Made by a program: the position numbers and the translations under genes. The notes under the pieces are model-generated. The model saw nothing but the letters and a program-made list of their open reading frames with translations. It was not told the DNA's origin and searched no databases. A DNA stretch of 64,000 nt from Saxidomus purpurata (lineage: Eukaryota > Mollusca > Bivalvia > Venerida > Veneridae): positions 30,519,667 to 30,583,666 of the forward strand of contig JAFMSR010000013.1 in NCBI GenBank assembly GCA_022818135.1. Direction: 5' to 3'. This document shows positions 1-11,943 of the stretch, one piece after another. Each line of letters begins with the position of its first letter. The first letter of the stretch is position 1.

Positions 1-455
1 CATCTACTTAATGATGCGCCAACCCTTTTGATTGCATCATTCTTGCCGCGTGTTTACAACACCTTATACACACAATAGAGCCGAACATGTGTTTATTGCT
101 TGTCAATTAAATCCAATCATCCATTGATTACGCCATTATCAAGCCGAGACAAGTGCACGTGCGTGATCGCGCTGTTGACTGAGCGGTGATTAAAATACAA
201 GCCCGCCCCGTTCTCACTTTCTGACGCGTCAACGGTATACCTCGAACGAGGATGGTGGACCTAATAAGCACAGTTGCAACGGCCAGAGTGTTTGGAATTA
301 ACAAGTTGATTGACACGCACGCTAAAGAATTGACGCATGAATGAAAATTCCTACGGGTCAAATATGACTCGTCGGGCGTTTTTATCGCAGGTCAAATACG
401 GGTATTTCGAAATTTTCACGGGTCAAAACCCGGGAGCTCGGGTCTACCGAACGCC
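1..455. other. Unassigned sequence with CGGGTC words
   Basis: No convincing gene. Between 350 and 450 the words 'cgggtcaaa' and 'acccggg' recur, a style seen near hAT-type element ends, but no terminus was found. The 23-base phrase starting 'ggatggtggacctaat' at 250 recurs at 10,471. Confidence 0.3.
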
Positions 456-1037
456 CTGTGTACCACAGAAAAGTGGTCTCGAATATACTTTACGGCAAGT
501 AATAAAAAAGTTACAATATAAGCTATTTATAGTAACAACAAAGGGAAGTAATTCTAAAAACAAGGGTAGCCCATGGTGGTGAACATTTGTACAAAGTAAC
601 ATCAAAATCCCTCCATGCATGAAGAAGAAATGCTCCGGACAAAGATTTTCTTGACTTTGAACTTTAACCTCTAAGTGTGACCTTGACCTTAGACCTAGGG
701 ACCTGGTTCTTGCGTATGACACTCCGTCTCATGGTGGTGAACATTTGTGCCAAGTAACATCAAAATCCCTCCATGCATGAAAAAGATATGGTCCGGACAA
801 AGTCATTCTTGAATTTGACCTTTAACTTCCAAGTGTGACCTTTACCTTAGACATAGGGACAAGGTTCTTGCTCATGACACTCCGTCTCATGATGGTGAAC
901 ATTTGTGCCAAGTAACATCAAAATCCCTCCATGCATGAAAAAGATATGGTACGGACAAAATTGGGCGGATGCACATGCACCGAACCACCAAAAGTGACGA
1001 TTATGTCGAGCTCACCGCAAGCAGGCTGACAAAAACC
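456..1037 (+). mobile_element. Tandem-core non-autonomous element, copy 1
   Basis: A roughly 110-base left end starts with the small hairpin ACCAC-agaaaa-GTGGT at 459. It is followed by 2.5 units of about 158 bases marked by 'catggtggtgaacatttg' near 572, 730 and 888, each with 'caaaatccctccatgcatga' and 'gtgacctt'. The right end carries 'gattatgtcgagctcaccgc'. An inverted copy lies at 52,760-53,525. Confidence 0.55.
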
Positions 1038-1722
1038 ATATTTTCTACTGAAGTATTTTACAAATCAAATATACCAGAAGTACCACATGTTCCAGATGGA
1101 TAATCTGTAGCCGTATGTGTATCTTCTATCATCATCCAAGTCATCAGCATCATCGTAGCAACACCCTACACTACAACAGCGTTTCCCACCTGTACATCTG
1201 TAGAATAAATACACATCTAAAATTGTGAATGGACTGGTTGCAGTACCAGTGCCCTCTTATGTCATTCCCCCGCCCTCATCCTGCCGTCTAACTAGACATA
1301 AATAGGTATACTATACCCAGATCCTAACTCCCCTGCATTTAATTACACAGAATTATTACAATTTCAATTCTATGATTATAAGCTAATGGTAGGCGGTTGT
1401 CTTTTTTCATTTTTATTCTTGGATATTGTACAACGAATGTATATCTTGAGATTAAAGACCAAGTTGAACAATGAAAGCTGAGGAATCTCTTTTCCCAAAC
1501 AAAAATAATGTCACTTACAGTTTGCCATACTTTCCAATCCAATCAAATGCCCCTATTTCATTCAAAAAAGCTAATTGTATTCTCCATATTGACTCAATAT
1601 CTCCAATATGAAAATAATTATTTCACTTAATTTTTCAATAAGACTGTGACATCACAGAGCCAAGCTTCGCCCTTAATCGCCCTTAATACAAATATTGTCT
1701 GTATATGGGAAAACTGTAAGCC
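1038..1722. other. Unassigned sequence
   Basis: AT-rich, no recognised feature. A reverse-strand ORF at 1339-1542 has no domain and is treated as chance. Confidence 0.4.
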
Positions 1723-1819
1723 GGTTATAGGTACATATTACAGAAATAAAAGAACTTATTGCTTCGCTAACGCTCCCTCGCAATAAATTTGTTTATTCCT
1801 GTAATATAGACCTATAACC
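1723..1819. repeat. 97-bp foldback (imperfect inverted repeat)
   Basis: Arms 1723-1762 and 1780-1819 are about 40 bases each and pair with about six mismatches, from 'ggttataggt' outside to 'ttattgc' inside. The 17-base loop is 'ttcgctaacgctccctc'. This is a short MITE-like palindrome. Confidence 0.7.
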
Positions 1820-2170
1820 TATACATACTGACAGTCAGTACCCAGATGTGCAACGCTGAGAATATAATATAAATAGCGGAATTTCTCAGCTTTAACAAAA
1901 CAGTTGAAGTTGAACACTTACCTTGAGCCATCATCACATATTTCTGCAAACACCTGAAATGAAATTTTACTGTATTACATCATTAGTTCTTGAAAATTAA
2001 AAAAAAATGTGTTTGTCTTTCACTGACATTCCTTAATATTTTACAACATTTTACAACTGTAATTCTGTATACCTGCATAAATTTGAAGATTAGCAAATTG
2101 ATGTATACAAAATACAAATGGGATGCCATAACATCACACTTTGGGACTACTGCCCTACACCACTGAGGGG

Positions 2171-2617
2171 TAGGGGTGTCACGTTAACACGTGTACACGG
2201 AAGCGTTTCGATTAGCAGTGCTAAACATTTAGTAACTTGAAAATCCGTTTACACGTAAAATAACACATATGACAGCTTAGTTAATAACATCTACCTTATT
2301 ATTGAACCGGGCTATGTACTATAACTTATATAAGTCACATGATTGAAAATATATGTATTATATATGGTCCCTGAATTTGTATTCTTGTATCAGGGCGATC
2401 TAGACGTCTACATAGCTAAATGATTACGTATCTAAAACGGCAGACATATTTAAACAGGTATGTAACATTTGTTACTTCAAAGAATATTGTTTTGAATGCA
2501 ACATGTAGAGTCTATGATGATTAACTGAAACTGATGTAAACAATGTGTAAACGGATCCGTTTCGTTTAGTGATAGACGTGTACACGTTTACCAAATTCCC
2601 TAAACGTGACACCCCTA
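2171..2617. mobile_element. hAT-type MITE with an 8-bp target duplication
   Basis: The ends TAGGGGTGTCACGTT and AACGTGACACCCCTA form a terminal inverted repeat. The element is flanked by perfect direct copies of CTGAGGGG (2163-2170 and 2618-2625). An 8-bp duplication and a 'GGGGTGTCA' terminus are typical of hAT elements. The 447-bp interior has no coding capacity and holds several 'acgtgtacacg' palindromes near both ends. Confidence 0.85.
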
Positions 2618-2625
2618 CTGAGGGG

Positions 2626-3570
2626 CCCTCGTTGATTTTAAATCAGGGCCTACTGTCACTAATTTGACTAAAGCCCTTGCTGGGATGGTGTAGGTCCAGA
2701 AAGGCCAATTTCAGAACTGACCAGTACCAGAACGGCCCCCTTATAAGTTTTATTGTAAAATAGTAAAACCGATGAATGAATCATCAAAGGGAATTGTTGC
2801 TAGTCAAGAATTTTGTGTAATTAATGTTAAATAACGTGTTTAGAAAGTCCAGTCCTAAAAGGCCCACTTTTTGTTTTTAAAGTGAAAGATATCTCGATGT
2901 AATGAGAGAAGTTTTAAGAGGCTGGATTGCACAGACACAGGTTTTTTCTAGGAAGAAATAAACCTTCTGCATGACATGACATCAAATTGTTATTCGCAGT
3001 ACTAGCTATATGGACTAAATAGCAGACATGCCTGTGAAAAGAAAAATAATATTTGTTAGGTCGTTCAAAAGCTATACATAAGTTATGTTTACTGTGTTAT
3101 AACTCATTATGCCAGACATAGGTTATGTTTACTGTGTTATTATATGACATACCGACAATAAATAACTTTGTCCGGGCATGACGAAGCGTTTATTATTTCC
3201 GATTATCTGTAAATTACAATTTCATTGAGACATCATGTCAAAAACCAAGCATCTATAGCATTTTGTTTACAAACAAAATCTCTTAATTATCTATCATAAC
3301 AGCCATTTTATTGGTCACTTATCCTTTTTATCCATTGGTCAGCTGACACATTTTTCAGCGGTCAGTATATAATTGAATTTCGCCTTTTTTGATTTGACAC
3401 GTCTGTCTTTGTTTGATTTGTAGAAAAGTATTTTTTGCGGTCTTCTCTGTGGCCGTTTTTTCTGATATCAACTTTTTTCAGTGCTATTTATTATGACATT
3501 TCATTACTGGATATTTATCATCAGCTGTTGAGTTTCCGCTGGGACTGTTGAGTGTCATTTGCACTGCAGA
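2626..3570. other. Unassigned sequence
   Basis: No gene found. A direct repeat 'ggttatgtttactgtgttat' (one copy starts 'agttatg') occurs near 3081 and 3120. A TATA-like 'cagtatataattg' sits at 3362 without a gene behind it that I can recognise. Confidence 0.35.
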
Positions 3571-4111
3571 CATGGGGTAATCATCAAAAGTAATCATAAT
3601 GATTAATAATCGATTACTATTTTCAAGTAATCAGGCTTAATCATTAATCATGCATTTTTCTGATTACTTTAATCATAATTTAATTGATTACAGTAAAAAA
3701 TAGGCAGTAATCATGATTGTTTTATGATTATTCTAAGATTACTTTCTGTTTGTACTCCAGTTTTTACCAAATAGACATTTTAATAATTGGATACATAATT
3801 AAACAGTTATAGGACAAAACATTGACTGACACTTCTATTGTTAAGAAACCAATTATTTCCACTTATTTATGCTTTAAGGTGTCATATATGTATTGTAGCC
3901 CTGTCTATGGTTTAACTATGGTCTATATGTCACAACAGAACACATATTTTTTTTGATAATCTGTTAATATGGGGAACGCTTTAATGATACAATGATTGAA
4001 TAGAACAAAATGCTTTCAGATAAAAAATGTTTACATTGCACAGTCCTTTGAAATCTGGTTCATTATTCTTGAATATGCAGACGTTAATTATTGTCATGCA
4101 TTCCCTACATT

Positions 4112-4425
4112 TTAAAGTCCCAATATCATTGAAGTTTTGCTGATTAAAAAAAATTTACTAAGAGGATAATGATAGAATAATGTTCTATCCACTCTAAAAC
4201 AGTGTCAACAATTGTATCCAAGTCATGGTTTTCATGAAAAAGAGTTGACAGAAAGCCTTTCTTATTTTTTGCAATATCATTGAAAAAAAAATAGTGTTAT
4301 ATTTCTAACATGTGCATTGATTTAAAAAGCTAAGTTAGGAATTATAATAATAATGGTACAAAATAAAGATCATTTCTGCTGGTTAGACATTTTTCTTGGT
4401 AAAATAAGAGCTACTTGTAATCTTT
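4112..4425 (+). repeat. Copy 1 of a 0.3-kb dispersed repeat
   Basis: This is collinear with 26,478-26,770 and 60,895-61,210, for example 'actctaaaacagtgt', 'caatatcattgaaaaaaa' and 'gagctacttgtaat'. It lies inside the decayed hAT element, so it either inserted there or was part of it. Confidence 0.6.
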
Positions 4426-4608
4426 ATGGATGTCTGCTCGAAAGCATTTTGATTTCCCTGATGGTACACCATTGGTTGGGACAGTGAAAGGTCAATGCGA
4501 ACATTGCTAAACATTCTTATTTGGAAATATTAAAACAACCTTCAATTTTGTGACCAATCTGAAGGTAACACCATGACAAACATCCAAACCTCACAAACCT
4601 TCCAAGCC

Positions 4609-4710
4609 AGCTCTGCTCCTGTTGAGCGGTTATTCAGTATTGCTGGAAAGTTCTTTTGACCTGAGAGTCGTGGACTCAGCGATATTAAATTTGTGCAACA
4701 CATAAACTGT
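4609..4710 (+). pseudogene. hAT transposase C-terminal (dimerisation) remnant
   Basis: The + strand reads SSAPVERLFSIAGKFF-like (here SAPVERLFSIAGKFF), then a TGA stop at 4657, then PESRGLSDIKFVQHINCV. SAPVERLFSIAG is the hallmark of the hAT family C-terminal dimerisation domain. The rest of the transposase is gone, so this is a dead copy. Confidence 0.75.
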
Positions 4711-5039
4711 GTGTATAACGCACACTGTGACATTAAGAACTAAAAATAATGTTATTCATTAGTTCATTCATTGTACTATTGAAATAATAAATATGATTTC
4801 AACCCGACATTTAATACAAAAAAAGTAATCATATAATTAATCATGATTACTTTCATTACAAATAATCTTAATTAATCATTTACTTGCAAATTATGCAGTA
4901 ATCATGAAGTAATCAACTACTGAAAAAAAGCAAATTAATCATAATTTAATCGATTACTTTTTCAAGTAATCGACCCCATGTCTGTTGTACTGGGGAGTAA
5001 CGTTGTTTATTCATGTTTCATTTGGTTGTGTTAACTTTT

Positions 5040-5320
5040 TCAACCATTATGGCTAGAACTGTGGATTATAAACTCATGAATGAGTGTGGCTTATCTGCAG
5101 TAGTAGAATCCAGTGATCCTGTGGGGGACCTCAGGTCGTAACATATATATTTCTACGTCGACACCGAACAAGCGTTAAGCTGTGTCTGATCAAGGTATTT
5201 CTTCCATGTCAGAGAAGAAGCGTTTGCAACAGAGGTTGCTGGATTTAGATAAAGAACAACAATGGTTACAAGATTGCAAGGCGCTTGAACTTTTGTGAAA
5301 GCAAACTGAAAGATAGGGAA
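5040..5320 (+). pseudogene. Possible decayed coding remnant, unknown family
   Basis: 'MARTVDYKLMNECG' can be read from 5049 and a coiled-coil-like SEKKRLQQRLLDLDKEQQWLQDCKALE from about 5209, in broken frames. Codon content looks protein-like but stops interrupt it. It may be mobile-element debris. Confidence 0.25.
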
Positions 5321-5324
5321 GAAC

Positions 5325-5850
5325 ATATTCAACAAGAGCTGTCTCATGACAGCGCGCTCGACTATTTGAAAGCTTGTCGGTAAAATAGGTTTTTTTGTCT
5401 AAAATCAGGTGTATTGTGTAACTGTCTATAAGAAATAAGGTCAAAGATATGAAACTTGTTCAAAGACCTTTGTAAATGTACATTATGTGCAAAGCCGTAC
5501 TCTGGATTCTGTTTGCCAACTGGGGGGAGGAGGGGGGGATAATTTCAAAGAAATAAATACATGACCTTGTATATTCGATCATGAATAACTTTGTAACTTT
5601 TCAAAATTGATGTGTATAAAATTGAAAAAGCATGACCACTGCATGCTGCATAATTATTCTATGACATTTCAAAAGTAAGCAATTTCGAGTATTTCCATAT
5701 AAAAATCTGGTAAAAACTGTGACAAAATTCTAAGTTAAAAAGGGGCATAAATATGTCAAAAATCAAAAACATTGGTGAAGATGTTGATAGTAAACATACA
5801 TTTTAAGTTTCAAGTCAATACGTTTGATAGTATTCAAGATGTTTGACTCT
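5325..5850. repeat. 'aacaagagctgtc' repeat family, copy 1
   Basis: It starts AACAAGAGCTGTC with a hairpin GCTGTC-tcat-GACAGC, a widespread bivalve repeat start. The downstream part carries 'aagttaaaaaggggcataaata' and 'gtgaagatgttgatagtaaacat'. Related pieces lie at 8041-8125, 25,411-26,130 and, inverted, 33,215-33,380. Confidence 0.5.
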
Positions 5851-6339
5851 ATAAAAATCTTTAACTAAAAGCAGGACTGTAGAATCAACGGGATTGGTCA
5901 CCCCTGAATTTATGGATTATGAGTGCCTCCCGCATCCGCCATTTTGTTTTTTTTACCGGAGATATCAACATGCAAAATCTGCTCGCATCATTATTAATTT
6001 TAACAAATTAGATGGTTCAGTGTTAATTTTAATGAGTAACGTATAACTGATGACTGACAGTGTGATGAATGTGCAATGTAAATGAATGTTTTATTCTTTT
6101 TAATCTATTTGTAATCAAGTTACATGTATGTAAATAATCTTATCTCATGCTACATGTATATCAATCAGTTTTATCATTTTATGGTCTCTGCAATTTTTTA
6201 AAAATATGTTAATTGGAATTGTATGTAAAAGCTTTTATTTCATTTGATGTTGATCCACATATTCTTATGCACTCACAATTTTATTCTTATTATTTATATG
6301 TACTGTACAACGCCGTTGAATATTGTTAAATAGAAACAG

Positions 6340-6385
6340 GCGTTTAATTAAATAAAAAGTTTCAAGTTTCAAGTTTCAAGTTAAT
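6340..6385. repeat. Short GTTTCAA tandem tail
   Basis: About three and a half copies of the 7-mer 'gtttcaa' follow 'aataaa'. Such tails often mark the 3' end of a non-LTR retroelement. Nothing else of one is recognisable upstream. Confidence 0.4.
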
Positions 6386-6676
6386 TTTATGGAAAGCAAA
6401 TGTCATTTCAATTAACTTTTAGTTAAATTGCTCGTAATGACGCATATTTCATGATTTTATCGGATTTGTTTTTCCGCCGATTTGTTCTTTCTTTGTCAAA
6501 GAGCCGAGACATGACCCTGGAAAACGCTGAAAATCAACAATATCAGGCAATAGTAAGCTCAATTGAGCCAAGATTCTCGCAAATAATAATTCTTTTTTGG
6601 GGATGAACACAACGATAGATCCAGTTTCGCTTTCTCGCCAGTTATACTGAGTTCGTAAAATCGCTCATATTTGCAA

Positions 6677-6769
6677 ATGGCGTCCGAATCGTCTGAAGAG
6701 CTGAGAATAAATGGTCCTTATATTTTCAAATACTCCTCGAAAAGTAGCTATGCTTTGCTTTTATGCAGG
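6677..6769 (+). CDS. Weak candidate start exon of an unknown protein
   Basis: ATG at 6677 has a fair start context (CAAATGGCG). The first 31 codons read MASESSEELRINGPYIFKYS and onward, and a possible donor ATGCAG|GTTGTA follows. I recognise no family and find no following exon, so this may be chance or a relic. Confidence 0.2.
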
Positions 6770-8040
6770 TTGTATTTAATAGAATGGACATTATTTTTGG
6801 TGCTGATAATAAGTTTATACAGTTCAATGATAAAAAACATGATTTTTTCATAATATATTTTAAGGCTGTTTAGGCCATTTTTAAGCAGCTACGTACAGAA
6901 CATGGAATTCAAATGAGTACCTACGATTAAAGATGTGCGAATCAACCGTGCTAACAGTTCTATTGTTCTTATTCGCCACAAAGTTATTTCTTAAAAAGGA
7001 CCGACAGGTTCAAACGTAAAAATTATAATTCACTTTGACTGTTAGGTTTGAGGGTCTTTGACTCAATCACATAATTGGTTGATTGGCTAATTAAAATTTG
7101 CGAGTCAGTTTGAAAGAAAATTAACATCATTCTTTTCACGTGCATTTATTTCTATAATAATTAATCAATTTAATTCAATTTATGATTAATGTTATTACTG
7201 TCTATATATTATCATATACTTGATATTAATCGGAAATTAAACAAACTGTTCCTATAAATATTGTTTTCGGTGCGAAACCGGCACACGAAAAGTTGAAAGG
7301 TTGCAAATTTCCAGATAAAGGTCGCATAATGCTCGAAATTTTAACTTAAAAAAAACTACAGTAATTTGTTAGAGTGACTTCATACTTATAATCATGAAAA
7401 ATATTGAATGCTTGCTTTATGAATATCTATAGAAGAATGGAAAATAATGACAGTTCACTAAAGAAAATACACGTAATATCATCGCTCAAAACTACGGGAG
7501 TGCGCGCCACCTGCTTTTTGAAATTGCAATATTGCATAATCTATTATTTTTGTACAAATAATTTTTATATCGAGACGTGGGAAAAACATTTCATGATAAA
7601 TTGCAGTAAATTTCAAGAAAATCGATTCAGAATTGTTTGAGTAACCAGCTTTAATGTTTGGCATGAGGTTCATAAAAAAAATATCAGCACACTTTTTGCA
7701 ACGCCGAAAATCGTAGAATATCCGTGTTTAACTCAAAATATTTCGTATCTAATGTCAATTTAGTAAATTAATTTTTACATAGCTATAGAGAAAAAACATT
7801 TTTTGGTTATGTCCTGAAAATTTGAAGAAAATTGAAAAAAAATGTTGACGCTATCGATTAAATAGTACGATAGAGGTACTTCGATATCGGCCAATTTGCG
7901 TTAAGCGTTCGATTCACTTGATAAGGCGCTTTTACAGGTAAGCTGTCGGAAGAAATTCGATAACACGACACACATATTACAATGCTTTATTGACTATCGC
8001 TAACCGTTGCGTATCCCTGTATATTCTACGTTCCTGCTAA

Positions 8041-8291
8041 AAGTTCTAAGTTAAAAAGGGGCATAAATAAGTCAAAAATCAAAACAGAGTTATGGGGATT
8101 GTTTCCTCAAGTGAAGATGTTAATGGGGATGCAGCAGGTATTTCGGACAATAAATTCATTGGTAGGAGTGATGTTTCCAACACGGATATAAAGAAGGACA
8201 GGCGCACTAAAACACGTTTAGCCGCAAGCTTTAGCCAACCATTGATGCCTCATGCTTCTACTTCTTCTGGTGATGGATCTGTGAAATCAGG
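8041..8291 (+). pseudogene. Repeat fragment running into a protein-like open frame
   Basis: 8041-8125 matches the 'ggggcataaata...gtgaagatgtt' end of the family at 5325. The frame beginning with ATG 8092 continues as Ser/Lys/Arg-rich sequence (SDVSNTDIKKDRRTKTRL and onward) to a donor-like TCAG|GTATGA at 8291. It could be an exonised repeat, a relic, or chance. Confidence 0.25.
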
Positions 8292-8399
8292 TATGAACAT
8301 TTTGACATTGAATTCCTGTTACAATAATGCTAGATGGCCGTTCTGGACCTTAAAATGGGCTGTTCCTGGTAAATTGGAAGATGTTTAGAAAGGTATTTT

Positions 8400-10020
8400 T
8401 GATGTCAAAAAAAACCAGGCAGTTATCAAGGCCACCAAAGCTGGTTCAGAACAGGCCTGCATTACTTCAGTCTTTTTGACATTTAATGCGATCGCAGATA
8501 TTGTCGATACTTAGAGAATAACTCAATAGTTTCCCTAATATTATGTCAGACAGACACTGATAAATAATTTTTTCTCTCCCAAAATAATCAAAATTATTTG
8601 TAAATCAGTGCATTCCTCAGCTAAAAGGACAAGGAAGTTGTACAAAACTTACATATGAAATAAAACAGATCAGAAATACAACAAGCGACACCAGTTGCTG
8701 GTAAGAACACGGCATTCTATCTTTTATTTATTCAGCTGTCAAAATACTTTTTTTTTCTAAACAGGAAATTACGTACATATTTCGCTTGATTTATTTTGTC
8801 ATATATTTCCGGAACTGTGCGAAAATAATCGATCATCCCGGTTATATCCCAATTACTTCCCCTTACAGTATGCAGTAATGGCGCTCAGGTAACAAGAAAA
8901 TTATAACTTAACAGTTATATGAGACGATTACTGTTTTACATTACAGTGTACAGAATAATGGCTACGGCTGTACTTCAACAGGCTGAGCATATCTCCCGAT
9001 TGGGGTATATACCCCGAAAGAGCTAAAACAGCCCGATGGCACTGAAATGTAAACAATTGTAAAGTACAATTTTTTAAATAACGTTTTTTTTTTCAAAGAG
9101 AAAGCGCAAGTTAAATTTTCATAGAATATTTATCTGATCTATACAGACCTGATAAAAACATTACTTTCTGGTTTTCCAGCTGGTAAAAAAATAAAATTTC
9201 ACCAACAAGATATTGATATGAAATTTGCCTTACAATAATTTAAACATACTCAGTACACTGAAAAAAATAACATGCGCTTTTTCCTAACAAAAGATATTTA
9301 AAAAAATTGTATTTTTCTATTGTTCTTTCCTGCATATTCATGATTTAAAAATGACGCCATCTTACGTATACCACCGCTCTATCTCCCATAACTAACTCAC
9401 TGTTACTGCATGGAAAAGACACTAAAATTTCCAGACTTAAAATTATGTAGTCTGACAGGGATTTAATTTTTCGTAACTACCACCATTTTGGCTTTTTTTG
9501 TACATGTCAACATGTTTGGTTCGGACTAAATTCATTCATTGTCCGGCTGATTTTGTTTATAATTATGAAGGAAAACATTAAACTATATTCAAACCTTTCT
9601 AATAAAACCTGAAAACCAAGCGAAATCGACCGATTAACGGAAAATCAACAGTTGTCAAACTTTTGACACTTGTTTATGTACTGATAAATTACGGCTATCG
9701 GATAATTTGCGGGTTTTCCCCGAGGTATAAAGGTCTTAATTAAGTATTCAAATTAGACTGTTTTCCGGCAATTCCGTTTTTAATCATTTCTAAAGCGAAA
9801 TAAATCGGCACCATTCTTTGGCTGATATAGCGCTTCATAAATATTCATTAGATTCATTCAAGGGACGCAACTCCAATTGATTTTGCATTGCTAATGTAAG
9901 TCATCACCATGGTCGCTATTATAAGCCCGAAAATTGTTAAAACATACAGGCTATACTCTGTAGCCACAACGCTATCAATAAATCAATAATATAGTTTCTT
10001 CGGCCATTCATAAAAATACA
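8400..10020. other. Unassigned sequence
   Basis: No convincing ORF, repeat or RNA gene was found in this AT-rich stretch. Confidence 0.35.
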
Positions 10021-10029
10021 TCAACTCAC

Positions 10030-10315
10030 CTAAGAAGATCGATAGAACGAATTTTAGTGGAACTCCGGTTCCAATATGGCGACTGTTCCGCAGCAAAATA
10101 ATTACAAAAGCGCGAAACTGACGTCATATTCCATACGTGCTATAACATTGTAGCGACTGACTACTTGCTTCGGCAGATAACACTTCATTGCATCAAACAA
10201 ATAAAATAGAAACACGCATGCGCTACACTGACGTCATATATATCAGTGCTACAGCATTGTAACTGCTTCTATTACCTTATCCACATAACGCTTTGTTGCA
10301 TCGCACTAAAGTTTA
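10030..10315 (-). promoter_or_regulatory. Candidate TATA-less promoter and first exon, minus strand
   Basis: Two CRE palindromes TGACGTCA (10119 and 10229) lie in a degenerate two-unit 110-bp repeat. An NRF1-like GCATGCGC is at 10217 and a YY1-like CCAATATGGCG at 10071. On the minus strand a good splice donor CTTAG|GTGAGT follows at 10030/10029. The cluster looks like a housekeeping-type promoter firing leftward. No downstream exon was identified. Confidence 0.28.
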
Positions 10316-10945
10316 AAGGTCATTTTGTCCGTTTTAGTAATACAAAAGACGTATATTCATAGTAATTAATGTTAATAAATATCCAAAAATAACTTTCGTC
10401 TCGATAAAATCGCTGTTCTAGTTTTTAATGCTTTCTATCTCGGGTCGTATCGATTATAGCCTCTTTAAAGGATGGTGGACCTAATAAGCACAATTACAAA
10501 CAATTAAGGGGGGTCACTGCTGAAATTCTAAATAACAAGAAATTTTATTGACACTGTTTTTTATGGAGACTAACATATTGCTAGTTAATTTTTGGATAAA
10601 AAAAGATGGGTCAATGACTTAACTTTTTCGCAATATTAATCTTTAGTGATACACTATCAGATCATGGAGCTAAATGCAGAATTAGCTAGAATTTTGGTAT
10701 TGTAAACGTTTATGTATGTGATGTATATTTCAGAGTAGGTATCAATTCTTAATATTTTCTAATGTAGTATGTCATACTTTGGGATGAAAAATTGGAGATA
10801 GTGGTATTTCTATCATGATCTGAATAAATATTACGCTCCTTATTATTACCCCACCCACCTTACTAAAATTAATTTTTCAATCTTTGATCAATGAATATTT
10901 TCACGATAAAGGAATAACAAGGTTTTTCAGATATTTTGCTATATA

Positions 10946-11286
10946 TTTGCTTTTTATATATTTATACACGAGCATTTTTGTGTTTTACATACCATGCCTT
11001 TTGTTTCCATTGCGTGTGTTAGAGATTCACCTAGCAGGGATTACTTTTATTTACACTGTCCTGTGACTTTGGAACATGGTGGGGGTAAGAGTGAGGTTGG
11101 GTGCGCACCATAAACCGGTTTAAGCTCCCCAGTGGTGTTTTTGCCACTGACCGTTCCAAGGCGGTGCCCCACTGTGTTCCTTTAAGTGTTCGTTTTGTCC
11201 TCGTGTGTTTGCTTTGTATCCTAGTGTGTGTTGGTAGTGTATGTTTGTGTGTGTACATGATTGTGTGTGTGTGTGTGTTGTGTGTG

Positions 11287-11322
<36 letters not shown>

Positions 11323-11421
11323 TGTGTGTGTGTTGGTGGTGTGCACTTCTGGGTGCTGTGGGGCTCGTTTTGGGGAGGCTGCGTTTTTGGTACGTGGCAT
11401 TCCCTGTTTGATATTATTTTT
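10946..11421 (+). mobile_element. 5'-truncated retroposon with a TG/TGCG core, copy 1
   Basis: The 476-bp unit shares its full length with the inverted copy at 12,976-13,577 but starts later. An 18-base perfect direct repeat (gtttttcagatattttgc) flanks it at 10922-10939 and 11422-11439. The ORFs over the TG-rich core (Cys/Val repeats) are artefacts of the microsatellite. Truncation at one end with a fixed other end points to reverse transcription. Confidence 0.7.
11258..11336. repeat. TG / TGCG microsatellite
   Basis: (tgtg)n passes into (tgcg)n and back to (tgtg)n. It is the variable core of the surrounding retroposon; the other copy has (CA)n at 13,050-13,132. Confidence 0.9.
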
Positions 11422-11943
11422 GTTTTTCAGATATTTTGCCTACAGATTGATTAAAACCTTTGTCTTAGAATGCAAAAATAAAAAATGGGGGTCAATGTAC
11501 ATATAAGAAAGAAATTCAATAAAAACTGCCCAAAACTGTGCTTTTTAGATTTAGACGGGCTTTGAGATATGACGGCATAGGTCTGTAACAAAGAACAGTA
11601 AAAAGAGCTTGTTATTACTGTATTTTTATATCCCAACAATTATTCTTGTAATAAAGTTTGAATTAGGTAAATATCTTAAACAGTTTTTGAGAAATGAATA
11701 TTTTTGTACCCCTACCCCCATTTTTTCATATGGCAAAATTTATCAATTTAGTCACAAAATGTGAGGTCAAAATATTTTTTCTCAAGAATATTCAATTTTT
11801 TTGCACTAAAATATACCTATTGTGCTTAAGTTTACCACTGCATAACTGTTTTTTTTTTCAAGTTTATTCATCATTTTTGCAATATAACAAATGTAAATTT
11901 CCGGAAGTGCAAAAATCCAAAACCTCACCAGTGACCCCCTTAA

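Larger units (their letters stand above)
3571..4980 (+). mobile_element. Decayed hAT transposon with GTAATC/GATTAC-rich ends
   Basis: The termini CATGGGGT and ACCCCATG are inverted, with related sequence for about 60 bases inside them. Both ends are packed with 'gtaatcat' and 'atgattac' words. A transposase remnant lies at 4609-4710. No clear 8-bp target duplication is visible, perhaps through decay. A copy of the 0.3-kb dispersed repeat (4112-4425) occupies the middle. Confidence 0.65.
5851..8040. other. Unassigned AT-rich stretch
   Basis: Apart from the tail at 6340 and the weak exon at 6677, I see no gene, RNA or element end here. Confidence 0.35.
10504..11943. mobile_element. TTAA-bounded non-autonomous DNA element
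   Basis: TTAAGGGGGGTCACTG at the left and CAGTGACCCCCTTAA at the right form inverted ends directly adjoining TTAA on both sides, the target duplication of piggyBac and Kolobok elements. There is a one-base length difference in the G run. The interior has no transposase. It hosts a retroposon insertion at 10,946-11,421. Confidence 0.7.

Noticed and set aside
11101..11506. Two Cys/Val-rich ORFs
   Set aside because: They are translations of the TG/TGCG microsatellite inside a retroposon.
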